Assembly (NCBI GenBank): GCA_033002965.1
Contig: JAURVB010014533.1
Span: 1 to 64,000 of the forward strand
Source: Piper betle
Lineage: Eukaryota; Streptophyta; Magnoliopsida; Piperales; Piperaceae
DNA length: 64,000 nt
Direction: 5' to 3'
A model generated the notes under the pieces. The model saw only the letters and a list, made by a program, of their open reading frames with translations, did not search any database and was not told the origin of the DNA. This document shows, in pieces, positions 23,032 through 35,166 of the stretch. The first letter of the stretch is position 1. The number at the start of each line of letters is the position of its first letter. A program made the position numbers and the translations under genes.

Positions 23032-23614
23032 TGTTGAGAAAAATCCCCAAAATTAGAGATCAACCACAGTAAACAAAAGTAATGGAAAAATAAGACCGGA
23101 GAAATAAGAGACCACAAAAGAGCAGAGATTTAACATGGAAAACCCTCCTTCAATTGAGAGTCAAAAACCACGGGCAACAACGAACAATTCACTAATTCAA
23201 CCAAAGATTACAGTCATCAAATATATATAGAGATGTACAAGAAGATTACTCACACACCCTATACTATTGAGATTACAAGATTTCACTCTCTCTCAATACT
23301 CCGTATAAGATAAACTCATGAATATTTTTCCTCTTCTTTTATCTCTATATCTCTCTTTTTCTTGTCATTTCTTTTACTTGTTTTTCCTTCTTAGAATGAG
23401 ACAAATGAAGCTCAAATTTATAGAGAAGCTTTGAGACCCTTCAATCTCCATAGAACAACTAACAGTCACCTCTGTTAATATTCTGAGAAGCTTTGAGACC
23501 CTTCAATCTCCATGGAACAACTAACAGCCACCTCTGTTAATATTTTAGGATTTCTTTAGTATTCTGAATGTAACAATGAGCTACATATCATTAATACAAT
23601 TACACATATTAACA
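23032..23614 (-). repeat. 5' LTR of the Tork-like Copia element
   Basis: It is the partner of 18315-18908 with the same TG...CA ends and the same internal ~61-bp duplication. Confidence 0.93.
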
Positions 23615-23619
23615 CTGAG

Positions 23620-24831
23620 TATCAATTGACGAGCAAAACTTGCAAGTTTATACTCTTAAGAAGAAAAAACCTAACAAATTATGCCATATCCATAACAAGT
23701 GAGTAATTAGGAAGAGGGGTGCGGAGCAAAGGGAGTTAAATATTTGTAAATTATTGGTTTTCGAAGCGTGTGGACTCTCCTAAATATGCTTGATATTTGC
23801 TATTCCTTCAAACAAACTTAGATGCATTGCTTAAGTTCATGTGACAATTCATAAAATTTGCTTCCCTATATTACACAAGAAAGTTTTCCTAAGACTTGCA
23901 TAAAATGATATAATCATTTGGAAGAAAGCTTACCGTCTAGACAAAAAGATAGATCCCTAATTTATGAATTCTTGCAATCAAAGGTGACTCTTTAATTAGA
24001 GGGTCAAGTGCTTGAATGGCATCGAGAATTATAACAAGTCAAAAATATCTAGATTTGTCACCAACGTTTTCTGATATTTCATCTTCCATCTAATGTGATT
24101 CCTATATTTCAAGGACTTCATAACCTTTACCTCAATTCATGCTCTGTTGGTCTGAATATCCGCATTGGCTGACAATGTTGAGACATCCATCTGATGATCT
24201 GAGCCTTTTTCCAATACTTCTAGTCAAGGAGCTTTGCCTCCTTTGTTCCATGAAACAAGCTCCGTCCATTACTTGTCGGAAATTGCATTCAGAAATTCGC
24301 CTGATGATCATGAACTCACTGGTGAAATCTCTTTTGAATACAGGAAATTGCATTCAACGTCTAGCTCTTGTTTGAAGGGAAAGTTTTTGGCAGTCAGGAC
24401 CATTTTTTTTGGAAGTTCTATTGGTTAATGGTCAGGTTAGGTATTTATAGCCATATAAGTAAATGTTCTCGTGACAATGCGATTGTTCACTACGTCGGTT
24501 AGTTGTTTGTGATTAATGATTCACGGCCCATAATTGGCGGCAAAGTTGTTATGCGATTTTTTTCCTAGTCTTCGTCTTTGTCTAATTTCCAAGGGAAACT
24601 TGGACCAATTAAGTTTATTTGACAAGCATGAAGCAATTTTTTTATTTGAGTGGGAAGCTGGGCATGCGAGGATCGGTATTCGGTATTGTCTTTCTGGCTT
24701 TCCTTCAATTCGATTTTGTACTGATCAATATAATCCCGTGGCTGTGGAGTGCAAGATCATGCATTCCCACACTTGACCTTGTATCGTTGTGAGTTTTGTC
24801 ATCATCATCCTATGCGGTTACTGGGAGAATT
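23620..24831. other. Intergenic, upstream of a receptor-like protein pseudogene
   Basis: No gene is recognised. The sequence around 24130-24370 has short open frames and a repeated GGAAATTGCATTCA block, with no domain. Confidence 0.45.
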
Positions 24832-27634
24832 GAAGCCGCGAAGTGCCATCCTAGGGAGCAAGCAGCCATCCTCAAATTCAAGAGCGGCTATATCGTAGAC
24901 GATGGCAACATTTTAGAGTCTTGGAGAGAAGGTGAGGACTGCTGTAGATGGAGGGGGATCACCGTAACAACATAACTGTGTATGTTGTCCAACTCCAACT
25001 CTCAAACCTATATAAATATAAATCCAATGGTATGTTTACCAGTCAAGTCAGTGGAAAACTAGACCCATCTTTGCTTGAACTCTATCATCTCCAGTATCGT
25101 GATCTACGCCAATCAAACTTGGGTGGCGCCCAAATGCCGGTGTTTCTTGGTGCTTTCAAGAAATTGCGTTATTTAAATTTATCCGAACCACTTAATTTCA
25201 GTGGGGAAATTCCCCAAAGTCTTGGAAATCTATCTAAACTTGAGGTCTTGGATTTGAATCAGCAACATTCTATCAATGCAAATAGTCTTGGTTGGTTGTC
25301 CAATTTGAGGGTACTAAAGTACCTGAACTTGAACGGCGTAGATCTGCATAAGGTTGGGCATGAATGGATGGACGTTTTAAGTTCCCTCTCATCGCTCCAA
25401 GAGTTGCATGCGACTAATTGTAATCTTGCAGGAAGTACTTCAAAGCTGCCATTCTTAAATAGTAGCTCACTGAGCGTGATTGAATTCGGAGATAATCGCC
25501 AGCTTGGGCCATGTCTGAAACACTGGCTATTAAACTCAAACATGAGCTCACTTGTGTTCTCTGGAAGAAATTTATTTGTATGGAAAGTCGATGGAACAAA
25601 ATGTTTCTGAGATATTTCAAGTGGTTGGAGCAACATTAGGGTGATTGAACTTTATGGGAATCGTTTGCCCGGAAAATTGCCCGCTTCAATTGACAACTTT
25701 AGTGCTTCCCTCCAAACACTTGACCTTTCTAATAACCTCATTACTGGTGCCATACCAACAGAAATGGGACACCTTCAAAATTTGTGGGAACTGGATTTGG
25801 GGAATTACCTAGCTGGACCTAAGTCCGGTGGAAGCTTTACAGCTTGAGAGAGTCGCATCTCATCTCCAACAAGATTGAGGGTGCCTTACCGCACTCGTTA
25901 TGTCAGCTCAAGAAATTGGTAAAGCTTTCCTACGGCTATAACGCGCTAAATGGCACCATTCCAGATTGTTTGGGTTTCTTAACATCTTTGGAGACCTTAT
26001 CACTAGAACGTAATCAATTGGAAGGAAACTTACCCGTCACACTTGGGCAGCTCTCTCATCTAAGGACGCTTCTTCTTGGTGGTAACACTCCGGAGGGTCC
26101 AGTGCTTGACATCCATTTGCATAATTTAACCAAACTGGAAGAGTTAGATATTTCGTCAAATCTTCTCAAGCTTCAACTTTCATCACATTGGATTCCTCCG
26201 TTTTAAGACCTTGAATTTCTTTACCTGGATTCATGTTCAGTTGGGCCTGGCTATCCTCCTTGGCTCCGAATACTGAAACATTTTGCAGTCGTGGATCTCT
26301 CCGATGCATCTCTCGAAGGTTCTCTAACGCAATGTTTCTGCGAAAGCAGATCCTTGGCCGATATCGATCTCAGCAACAATAAAATCGGAGGGAAAGTACC
26401 TAGCTTTTCAATTTGTACTTTTGATTTGTGGAGGTCAAGGGACTTAAGTTTCAACTATCTGCATGGTCCAATGCCTTCCCTCAATGCAACCTTTAAATTT
26501 CTCAGCTTATCTTTCAACCAATTTCGAGGTCATATACCATCAAGACTAATGTTTAGTGATATCTCATGGAATTCTTTAGATCTTTCTCATAATGAGTTTA
26601 CTGGTGAAATACCTTCAAACATAGGGAACTGGACTGTTTTGAAGCTCTTGATTTAAGTGGAAACCATTTGTCCGGACAGTTAGCGGTCTCATTGGGCCAT
26701 CTTCAATATCTCAAGTCACTGCACCTAGATGATAACAGTCTCTCAGGAACGCTGCCATGGGAACTGAAAAATTGTACATACTTGGAGACCCTGGATCTTG
26801 GCGGTAATAGATTTACAGGGGGAATTCTGAAATGGATTGGTGAAAGCCTATGGTATCTTCATTTGCTTCGCTTGAGATCAAATTTCTTCTCAATGGAGAT
26901 TCCGCAAGAGCTAATGAAGCTTTCATTTCTTCATGTGCTTGATGTAGCAGATAACAACTTGTCAGGAACTATCCCTCGTAACATTGGCAATCTTACAACA
27001 ATGGGAACGAGGCAAACCGAAACAGAAACGTTAGACGTGAAAAGAAATAGCATACGATACAAATACACAGCAAGAATTCTTTCGCTTGCTACAACTTTGG
27101 ATTTATCAAGAAACAATTTGTCTGGGGAGATACCAGCTGAGCTCACATATCTCGCTGGTTTGACTGTGTTGAGCTAATCTCATAATCAGTTCTCCGGATT
27201 GATCCCAGAGAGATTAGGAAATTTGGTAAATTTTGATACACTTGATTTATGTGAAAATCGCCTTTCCGGATAAATACCACATACTGTGGCTCACATACCT
27301 CGCTTGGGTCAATTGAATCTGTCCCACAACAATCTCTCTGGCAATAGTCCAGACCTTGGTCGATCCGTCAATTTACTTTGTAAACAACGGATTGTGTGGC
27401 TTTCCACTCCAAAACAATTGTGAAGAAAAGAAAACAAATGCAAGTATTACGACCGGAAGTCCTTCCAAGTTGATTCATAAAGGTGATGAAGCTGTCGGGA
27501 TTTATGTTAGTGTTGTAGCTGGTTTTATCATGGGATATTGGTGCGTTTTAGGATCTCTGCCATTTAAAAGATCCCTCAGGGTTCTCTACATTTGGTATAT
27601 TGATCATGGTATTGGCAGCAACCAATGTTGGTGA
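24832..27634 (+). pseudogene. LRR receptor-like protein (EIX/Cf type), decayed
   Basis: This is the remnant of a cell-surface immune-type receptor without a kinase. The N-terminal cap reads AAKCHPREQAAILKFKSG then ESWREGEDCCRWRGI, the hallmark of EIX-like receptor-like proteins, starting in frame at 24832. A stop follows soon after. Many LRRs then appear in several frames (24948-25610, 25641-25847, 25844-26206, 26291-26656, 26668-27177). The C-terminal end has FVNNGLCGFPLQNNC, an acidic/basic juxtamembrane and a transmembrane segment (IYVSVVAGFIMGYWCVLGSL) at about 27500-27560, then a short basic tail. At least five frameshifts or stops occur. No intron is seen, as is normal for the family. 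A start Met could not be placed. Confidence 0.85.
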
Positions 27635-28832
27635 AGTTTCTTCCACCTGGAATAAAGCGATAAGGCAGGTATTTCTTTGCTTCATTTCTTTTACTGCTCG
27701 ATTGTACAAGCAAACATTAATTATTCTTAATTTTGTAGCTAGAAATAGAATTTTGTGCTCAAGTTTTCATAATGTATAATGTTTCATGTAGGCTACGTAG
27801 CTGTTACTATGAGGTTTTACTTCAATCAATTCTTGTGAATGTTTCAAGTTCATTATCTAACTCTATCAATTATTCTGCATTGCCGATCCTAAGTCAAGAT
27901 AAAGTATGGTTGGCATCATAATGGGCATATAGATTCCTAGTTTAGGGTTCATCCTTCGACGTCCTTTAGGTGCCGGGTGAAAGATGAAGAATTCTTCACA
28001 GCAGAATGTTTTGTTGCATTTGTTTCTCCGTTAAGCTAGCACCTTAGATAATGTCATCTTCAACATATACTCTAGTTGGATTTGAGGATGGTGGCTCTTA
28101 ATGTTCAGTGTCTAAAGAAATCACTTCTTTTTTAGGTACAAATATGTTATGTTTTGGATGCTAAAGGTGATCAAAGAAGTTGACAGTAAGGCAGCCCCTA
28201 TGTGGACCAATCAAAATGCGGCGTACTTTAGGCTCAAAAAATAGGACATGGCTAAAACTCTTTCAATAAGATATCATGAAATAAATTACGTCAGATGGTT
28301 CGTGGTTAATTTATACATTATTCAAAACTAGTGGGATGGGTCTGGTATATTTTGTATCAAGCTGCTTAAATTTTGATACATTTGCATTATTGTTAAGTGG
28401 ATTATGAACTTAATTATGATGTATTGTGAGAAAGGTTGTGATGTTTTCAGTTTCAGTAAGTTGATTTTGCAATGATACGCATAAAACTTTTTTGAATTCT
28501 ATCCCTCAAATGTTGTTGTGAAGCAAAGTCACACTCAAACCTTAGCCGCCATTCCAAAACTACTTCGAACTTAAAGTCCCAAATACAAGGCGATACATAC
28601 ATACATATATACATATATATATATATAGTAAAGTAAAGTAAACTTTGCTGCATCCTAATATGTAGTAGATAAGGGATTCATGGTGGGTTGGTTGCTTTGA
28701 TTCAAGTCCGTCATCCCATTTACACCTACCCAGAGAGGAGATTGTACACATCTCTAAGCAAAATGTCAAGAGTTACGTATGTGGACAGTGGACCTTTTTT
28801 TTTTGCAAGGCGTGGACAAGGGAGTTTGATCT
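27635..28832. other. Intergenic between a receptor-like protein pseudogene and the RLK7-like gene
   Basis: AT-rich sequence. A (TA/CATA)n microsatellite lies at about 28590-28627. No gene is recognised; part will be the 3' untranslated region of the RLK7-like gene. Confidence 0.5.
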
Positions 28833-31800
28833 TCACAACTTGCAACTCTTTCTTCCTTCCTCGTCTCCTTCTTTACCCTCCTTCACGCTAACTATCCTAA
28901 CCAACTTGCAAGGCTCTGCGTCCTCCAGCATCTGCACCACTTTCCTCATCGTCGGTCGCAGAGCGGGCAGCCTCGCCGTGCAGAGGACGGCGATCCTCAA
29001 AACCACCACCACTTCTTCCCTCAATGTCTCTGGGATTCTCTGGTCTATGACTCCCATCACATTCTCTCTACTCGTCATTTTGCTTGAAACCCATCCTACA
29101 ATGTCCTTGCTCTCACCAAACTCAGGCTCCACCGGCCTTTTACCAGTCACCAGTTCCATTAGTACCACCCCAAAGCTGTACACATCGCTCTTCTCGTTCA
29201 CCTTGTTTGTGTATCCATACTCTGCCAACAAAGACAGATCAAGATAAATTTCCTAACAAGAAAGGTGAAGACTGGTTACATAGATAACCAATTTTGTTTT
29301 ATTTATCATTCCCAATTACTCAATCAAATTAATAACCAACTCCTTCAAAAACAAATAACCAACTAGGAAAATGAAGTTCTGATCACAAGTCGCACTCACC
29401 GGGTGCGATGTAGCCGTAAGTTCCTGGTATCACAGACGCCGAGTCCTTGCCCGAGTCGGGCTCGACCATCTTAGCGAGTCCGAAGTCGGCGATCCGGGGC
29501 TTGAAGAAGTCATCTAGGAGGATGTTGCTAGACTTGACATCCCGATGGATGATCGGACGATCCCAGCCATGGTGCAAATACTCCAAACCCTTGGCCGATC
29601 CAAGGGCGATTTCGTACCGAGTGAACCAGTCCAGCTCGGTCTTCCCACACGTGTGAAGCCGATCCCACAGGCTCCCATTGGGCATGTACTCGTACACCAA
29701 CAGGCTCGACTCCTCCCCGGTGATGCTACAATAAAGTTTAACAACATTCACGTGCCGGACGGAGCTAAGCGCCGCCACCTCGGCCGCCAGCTCCGCCACC
29801 TTATCCTGCCGCCCCCGGCGACCCAACATGGCGGAGCTGCTCTTCCCCCTGGGGCCTCCATTTCCATCTCCATCTCCATTTCTAGCTGTTGATGTCAAAA
29901 TGTGCTTCACTGCTAGTTCCTTCCCACCGGCCAATGTGACCCGGTACACATCCCCTGACCCACCCTTGCCGATGAGATTCTCTTGTCGGATCCCGCCTAG
30001 CACATCTTGCTCCGTAAAAGTCAGCACCTGATATGGTTTGAGATCCCATGAATCTTGTCTTGATGGGCCTTCCTTTTCTGAGCCACGCTTTTTGACAAAG
30101 AGGAAGCAGCCGAGGGAGGCCAGGGTCACCGCGGTGACGGCCAGGAGGGAAGTGATTATTGTCCGGAGTCTGCCGGTCTTTCTCGCCTCCGGCGAGCAAG
30201 CCGGCAACTCGCCGCCGGTGGTTGAGCTGCATAGGCCGGCGTTGCCATCGAAGCTGCCCGCATAAGCTCCGATCACGAGTGAGTCCGGGACCTGACCCGA
30301 CAACCGGTTGTTGGTCAGGTCGAGTGTGCTCAATCTCAAGCCCGACAAGCTGGCCGGAATCTCGCCGGAGAGCTGGTTGCCGGAGAGATTCAAGTAGTTG
30401 AGTGACGGGATGGAGCCCAAGCTTGCCGGAATCTCGCCAGAAAATAAGTTACGGGCCAGGTTGAGCTGGTCGAGTGAGAGGCAGGAAGATAGATCCGCCG
30501 GGATCACGCCGGAAAACCGATTGTTCTGCAAATACAGGCTGTTCAGATCGCTTAGCTTTCCGATCTTCGCCGGGAGCTTGCCCGAGAACGTGTTGTCGCT
30601 GAGGTCGATGGAAAGCAGCTTTGCCGCCTTCAAGATGTCATCGGGCAGCTCCCCGGAGAACTTGTTATCGGCGATCAACAGCGTGCCGAGCTTCGCCGCG
30701 CCGCCGATGTCAGCGGTGATCGGCCCTTCCAACCGATTCGATTGGAGATCGATGATCTCAGCGTTCGGCAGACCCCAGATCTTCGCCGGAACGACGCCGG
30801 AGAGGTCGTTGTTGCTCACCCGGAATCGTATGATGGTCTTGCAGTCGCCGTAGGTGGCTGGGATCTGGCCGGTGAGGTTGTTGTTGAGGATTAGCAGCTT
30901 CTTCATCGTCCCATTCTTGCACATGTCCGGCGGGATCCCGCCGGAAAGGAAGTTGTCGGAGGCGTCGATGAAGTTGAACTCCGCCCAGCTCCCGATCGCC
31001 GGCGGCAGCGGCCCGGTGAACATGTTGCTGTAAATCGAGAGATTGACTAGGCGGCGGAAGTCGCCGAACTCGGGCGGGATATCGCCGGAGAGGGAGTTGT
31101 TGAAGAGCTGCAAAGAAACAAGATTCACCATCGGAACGAGCTCCCGAAGCGTCCCGGTGAGGCGGTTGGTGGATGCGTCGAAGTACTCCAAGCCGGTGAG
31201 GTTGCCCAGCCCCGCCGGGAACTCGCCGGAAAGTTGGTTCTCATAAAGCTCCAAAGTTTTCAGCTTGGAGAGCCTCCCGACCTCGGCGGGGATGTTTCCG
31301 GTGAGTGAATTGGTGGATAGCTCGAGCCGGAATAGCTCAGTAAGTCCGCCGATGGCCGGGGGGATCTTGCCGGCGAGGGAGATTTTGGAGAGGTAAATCG
31401 ATTGGAGCTTCTTCAAACCAAGGATTTCGGTCGGGAAATCCGACGGGGCAAAGGGGTTGTCACCGAGAATAAGCTGCTGCAAATCGGACAACCCCTTGAG
31501 CGACGGCCAGGGAAAGTCGCCGGAGAAGACGTTATCGGATAAGTTGAGGACCTGAAGCTTGACTAGAGCGGACAAGTCTGGGACGGCGCCGGAGAAGGAG
31601 TTGAAGGCGAGGTCGAGATGTAGCAGCCCGGTGCATGATCGGAGTTCCGGCCCGACGCCGCCGGAGAGGGAGTTGGAGCCGATGGCGAGCTTCTCAAGGG
31701 CGGGGAGGCGGCAGACGGTCCTAAAGTTGACGATGCCTGAGAGACCGCGTCCAGTGAGGTCTATACTCGTGACTGAGCCGTCCGAGTTGCAGGTGACGCC

Positions 31801-31980
31801 GGAGAAGGAGCAATACGGTGAGCCCGGCCGCCAGGAATCGAATGGGGAGGGGGCAGCGATAAGGTGGGACTTGAACTCGAGGAGGATGTCCCGCTCCGTG
31901 TCGTCCGATGACACAGCGGAGACGGCGACGAGGAGGAGTAGGAGGAGGAGTGGCGGTGGCCAGTGGATGGAGGCCGGCAT
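28833..31980 (-). CDS. RLK7/HAIKU2-like LRR receptor kinase
   Basis: Predicted plasma-membrane peptide receptor kinase, LRR subfamily XI. RLK7 perceives PIP-type peptides in immunity and root growth; HAIKU2 controls seed size. Exon 1 is 31980-29400 and exon 2 is 29221-28833. The GT/AG intron splits the Glu of APE (IAP-E-YGY). The joined frame is 989 residues and fully open. Visible are a signal peptide (1-25), an N-terminal cap (CSFSGVTC), about 20 LRRs, a transmembrane helix (about 606-629), a glycine loop GKGGSGDVY (about 671), KELAVKH, HRDVKSSNILLD, DFGLA, and a C-terminal PCKLVRIVSVKEGKE like RLK7. A Gly/Ser-rich insert of about 25 residues follows the catalytic Lys. GC is high, unlike its AT-rich neighbours. 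RLK7 and HAIKU2 orthology cannot be separated by eye. Confidence 0.93.
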
Positions 31981-32066
31981 GTTGTGGGCGGCAGTGGGTG
32001 GCGGAGTGGGAGTGGGGCGTTGGGGATGGGATGGTGGCGGGGTGGGAAGTCAGAGAAGGCGGTGTT

Positions 32067-32074
32067 GATATAAG
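32067..32074 (-). promoter_or_regulatory. TATA-like element of the RLK7-like gene
   Basis: The minus strand reads CTTATATC about 87 bp before the ATG at 31980. The long TA microsatellite further upstream (32148-32181) belongs to a mobile element and is less likely to be the core promoter. Confidence 0.4.
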
Positions 32075-32144
32075 TCGGCACCGGGGCCCTCCCTAGTGTG
32101 CAATGAAAACAAAGTTTGTGGTCGTTGGGCCCCACCCTTCTTTT

Positions 32145-32147
<3 letters not shown>

Positions 32148-32183
<36 letters not shown>

Positions 32184-32572
32184 GATCCTATCACGTGTTT
32201 TGAATGAGAGCCGTTGGATCAAAATCCAACGGTTCTTGTTCATCTTGTTTTTAGATTTGTGAGATTGCCCGGCTGACCCGCTTGAACTGGACCTCCCGCT
32301 AGCGACCACACCACTGCCTACCGCAGCCGAGCCGTGGAGGGCAGGGCTGCCGGCAGGGGCGAGGCTGCGGCTGTGGCAGGCGATGGCGCGGTCGCGAGCG
32401 GGAGGTCCAATTCGAGCAGGTCAGGCGGGTCAGGCAGGCAATCGGGTCACAAATTTGAAAAAAGCAAGATGAATGAGAGCCGATTGATTTTAATCCAACG
32501 GCTCTCGTTCAGCAGCGTATGGTGTACTGCAAAAACTTGTAGCGCACCATAGTGTATATATATATATATATA
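32148..32572. mobile_element. (TA)n-bounded fold-back element A
   Basis: It is bounded by TA microsatellites (32148-32181 and 32555-32572). Long inverted arms lie at 32202-32300 and about 32397-32505. The left arm holds CCGTTGGAT(N4)ATCCAACGG at 32211-32232, and the right arm an imperfect copy at 32480-32501. Outside the right palindrome is a terminal hairpin (32518-32551, TATGGTG...CACCATA). The short core is GC-rich with no gene. It lies about 170 bp upstream of the RLK7-like ATG. Confidence 0.7.
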
Positions 32573-33282
32573 GGAAATAAGGTTTCTGTGCTTGAGCACA
32601 GGCAGCTTGCCTGTGCTCAAGTTTTATCTTAGCCGTTGGATTAGCATCCAACGGCGAAGATCAAAAAAAAAAAAAAACAGGGGTGCGCCGGCGTGCCGCA
32701 GCAACGACGGCGGAGGGGCGGAAGGGGGCCCGGCCACGGCGACAGCCGGGGGGGGCGGCGGCGACAGGGGACGGGGTTGGTCCGAGGGGCGCGGCGCGGC
32801 GTGGTGGCGGGCGGGGGCCGAGGGGGCGCGGCGGGGTGGCGGGCGAGGGCCGACGGGGTGGCGGGCGGAGGCTGAGGGGGCGCGGCGGGGGACAGGGGAC
32901 GGGGGGGGGGGGGGCGTGGCGCAGCGGGGTGGCCGGCGGGGGACGGGCGGGTGGCCAGCGGGGGACGGGGCGGGGTGGCGGGCGGGGGCGCGACGGGGTG
33001 GCGGGCGGGGGACGGCGACAGGGAGGCGGCGGGCGGCGGACCGGCAAGGGAAGAGCGGGGCGGCTAGATCCGCCGCCCGCGCCGCCGGTGGTGGGGGGAG
33101 GGGGTCGCCGCCCGTCGGCCGGGGGCGGCGCGACGGGCCGGGCAGGGGTCCACGTCGGCCGGGGGCGGCGGCGACGCGTCGGCCGGCGGCGCGCGTTTAT
33201 CCAGCCGTTGGATTGAATCCAACGGCCGGATGGCTCAAGCTATCAGGCAGCTTGCCTGTGCTTGAGCACAGTAAATCCGCCC

Positions 33283-33314
<32 letters not shown>
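32555..33314. mobile_element. (TA)n-bounded fold-back element B
   Basis: It shares the TA tract at 32555-32572 with element A and ends in another at 33286-33314. The left end has a perfect 14-bp hairpin (CTTGAGCACAGGCA, 32591-32604, with its inverse 32608-32621), then a perfect 10-bp palindrome GCCGTTGGAT/ATCCAACGGC (32632-32655). The right end mirrors this: palindrome at 33204-33226, then GGCAGCTTGCC and CTGTGCT(TG)AGCACAG (33256-33271). The interior (about 32690-33190) is G-rich with degenerate GGGGTGGCGGGCGGGGG-type tandem units, and I do not believe its long open frames are genes. Confidence 0.7.
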
Positions 33315-33317
<3 letters not shown>

Positions 33318-33724
33318 GATGGATTTTCGGTTCTATGGAACAAGAACTTATCTATTTATTTCCACCTTGGCCCCCTTATTCTAGTGGCTCACATTCATTC
33401 TTTCCCCCCTACCTGGCAACAACCTCGCCCGCCCGAGCTTCTCGCCCCGTGCTGCTTTCCCGCCCGCTCAACTGTTTTAAAACCCCCTCCCCCGCCATCG
33501 GGCACCGCCTGCCCACCCCCCAGCCCCCGTTTGCAGTCGTGTCCCCCAACCCCAGCCGCGGCCCCCCTTCCCTGCCGCGCCTACTGCCACAAATCTAGCT
33601 GAATACTAGCATCAAGTAAGAGTGAAACCTTTTAAAAGTGCTTTGACTTAACTAAAGAACGTTTATTGTAACTATTTTAGTTGATTATATTCTTAGTTTT
33701 TCAAAATTTTGTATTTTATTAAGA
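33315..33724. other. Region between element B and the FAR1-like pseudogene
   Basis: C-rich to about 33590, then AT-rich. It may be the 5' flank or leader of the FAR1-related sequence. The open frames are Pro/Ser-rich low complexity. Confidence 0.35.
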
Positions 33725-35166
33725 ATGGACAATATTCAAGATAAAGGAAATGACGAAGAAAAATTAGGCCAACATATTATAACATTCTATCCTATTATAG
33801 AAAATGAATTCAAACCGAAGGTTGAAATGCAATTTAATTGTTTGTACGATGCACTCAACTTCTACACTAGTTATTCAAAAATGGCCGGATTTGGTGTACG
33901 AAAATATATAATAAATTATCATAAGAGAACAAAAAAGTTATGTTCTCAAGTATTTGTATGTTCTCGTATTTGTGTGTTCTAAAGAAGGACGTTCAAAAGA
34001 AGATGAGTGTAAAATATAAATTGGATATAAGGATGATAACAATAATAATGGAATGAGTATGAGCAAACAAAAGAAAGAAATACCCCACAAAGGAAAAAAG
34101 AGAATTTATCCTATAATTAAAGAAGATGGTCAAACATGCATTAGGGTAACTAAAAATAAAGAGGGTACATGGAAGGTCATGCATTTTGAAGAAGAACATA
34201 TTCATGCACTCCTTACACCATCAAAAACTCATTTTTTAGGTCACATAGGCATGTTATAAGTGTGCACTGAAATTTGATTGACACATTTGTAGAGGCTAAT
34301 ATAAAAACTTCTCAACTAATATCTATGCTAGAAATTGAGTTTATATATAAATTTGAGAGAGCTATCAAAAGATAAAGATAAAATGAAGCAAAAAAATCTT
34401 ATGAAAACTCGTATAAAAGCCCTATATTGGTCACTTCATTCAAGATGAAATATAAGATGGAAAAGGTTTATACTCGAAATTTTTTTATAAGTTTTAAGAA
34501 GAACTACAATACAGTTTAGTTTGTTGTTTATCTCATAAAAAATCAGATTAGGAGGATGTTAAACAGTATGATGTAACATGTTGTAGAAATAATAATGAGT
34601 TGGTTACGTGCTACTTACATACGAGTTGATAGTAGATGCACATGTAGTTGTAAATTTTTGGAAAGTGAAGGTATTTCATGTAAGCATTTGTTGTATATAC
34701 TGAGATTGAATGAGGGTGATTTTTTCTCAACTCTATGTCATGAAGAGATGAACAATTAAAATAGCAAAGGAAATTGTTTTTAATGGTGATGGAGTGGAAC
34801 GAAGTAGTGATTGCAACAATACTTTATTTTTTAACTGGGGAGAATTGCAGTGTATGTTCTATGGATTGGCCAAAAAGGCATATTCATCATCTGAAAAATT
34901 TGAATTCGCCAATCAAAAACTTTTGGAGATATAGAAATTGATAGAAAATATGGTAGATGATCCACATCATAGAATATAAGTACATCATGGAATACAAATA
35001 CATCATCCACCTGCACAATCAAAAACAAAAGGAAGTGGTAAAAGGTGGAAGTGGTAAAGAACTTGCAATTGAGCATATGGTAAAAGATAGGTTATATCAT
35101 GGTTGCAATAAATGGGAAGTTGGGCACGATAAGCGCACTTGCCCTGCAATTGTAACACATCGGTAA
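33725..35166 (+). pseudogene. FAR1/FHY3-related (FRS) or MULE-derived sequence, truncated
   Basis: FAR1-family proteins are transcription factors derived from Mutator-like transposases. The first frame (33725-33982) has the FAR1 DNA-binding start: KVEMQFNCLYDALNFYTSYSK then GFGVRKY. A 16-nt tandem duplication near 33953 (GTATTTGTATGTTCTC then GTATTTGTGTGTTCT) shifts the frame, after which CSKEGRSKED and GTWKVMHFEEEHIHALLTPSK complete the domain (34053-34259). A SWIM zinc finger (CTCSCKFLESEGISCKH, 34637-34687) and a zinc-knuckle-like tail (HGCNKW...GHDKRTCP, about 35100-35150) follow. The MULE transposase core expected between the domains is absent. Multiple stops indicate a pseudogene. Confidence 0.75.

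Larger units (their letters stand above)
18315..23614 (-). mobile_element. Copia LTR retrotransposon, Tork/Tnt1-like, full-length but inactive
   Basis: Direct LTRs at 18315-18908 and 23032-23614 begin TGTTGAG and end TTAACA. The flanks CCGAG (18310-18314) and CTGAG (23615-23619) form a 5-bp target duplication with one mismatch. The element reads on the minus strand: LTR, primer-binding site, gag with zinc knuckle, protease, GAG-pre-integrase, integrase, reverse transcriptase, RNase H, purine tract, LTR. This is Copia order, and the RT wording resembles Tnt1-94. The LTRs differ by about a dozen substitutions in the first 250 bp plus small indels, so it is moderately young. In-frame stops and frameshifts make it non-autonomous today. 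Confidence 0.95.

Noticed and set aside
28833..29231. A separate small kinase gene.
   Set aside because: It is exon 2 of the RLK7-like gene. Donor and acceptor sites and the split Glu codon join it in frame to exon 1.
32148..32181. The TA microsatellite as TATA box of the RLK7-like gene.
   Set aside because: It is the boundary of mobile element A and too far from the start. A TATA-like motif at 32067-32074 is better placed.
32592..33602. A 336-codon open frame and overlapping frames rich in Gly/Arg (or Pro on the other strand).
   Set aside because: It lies in G-rich tandem sequence inside element B and spans its terminal repeat and a TA microsatellite. Several frames are open at once, as expected from composition and not coding.
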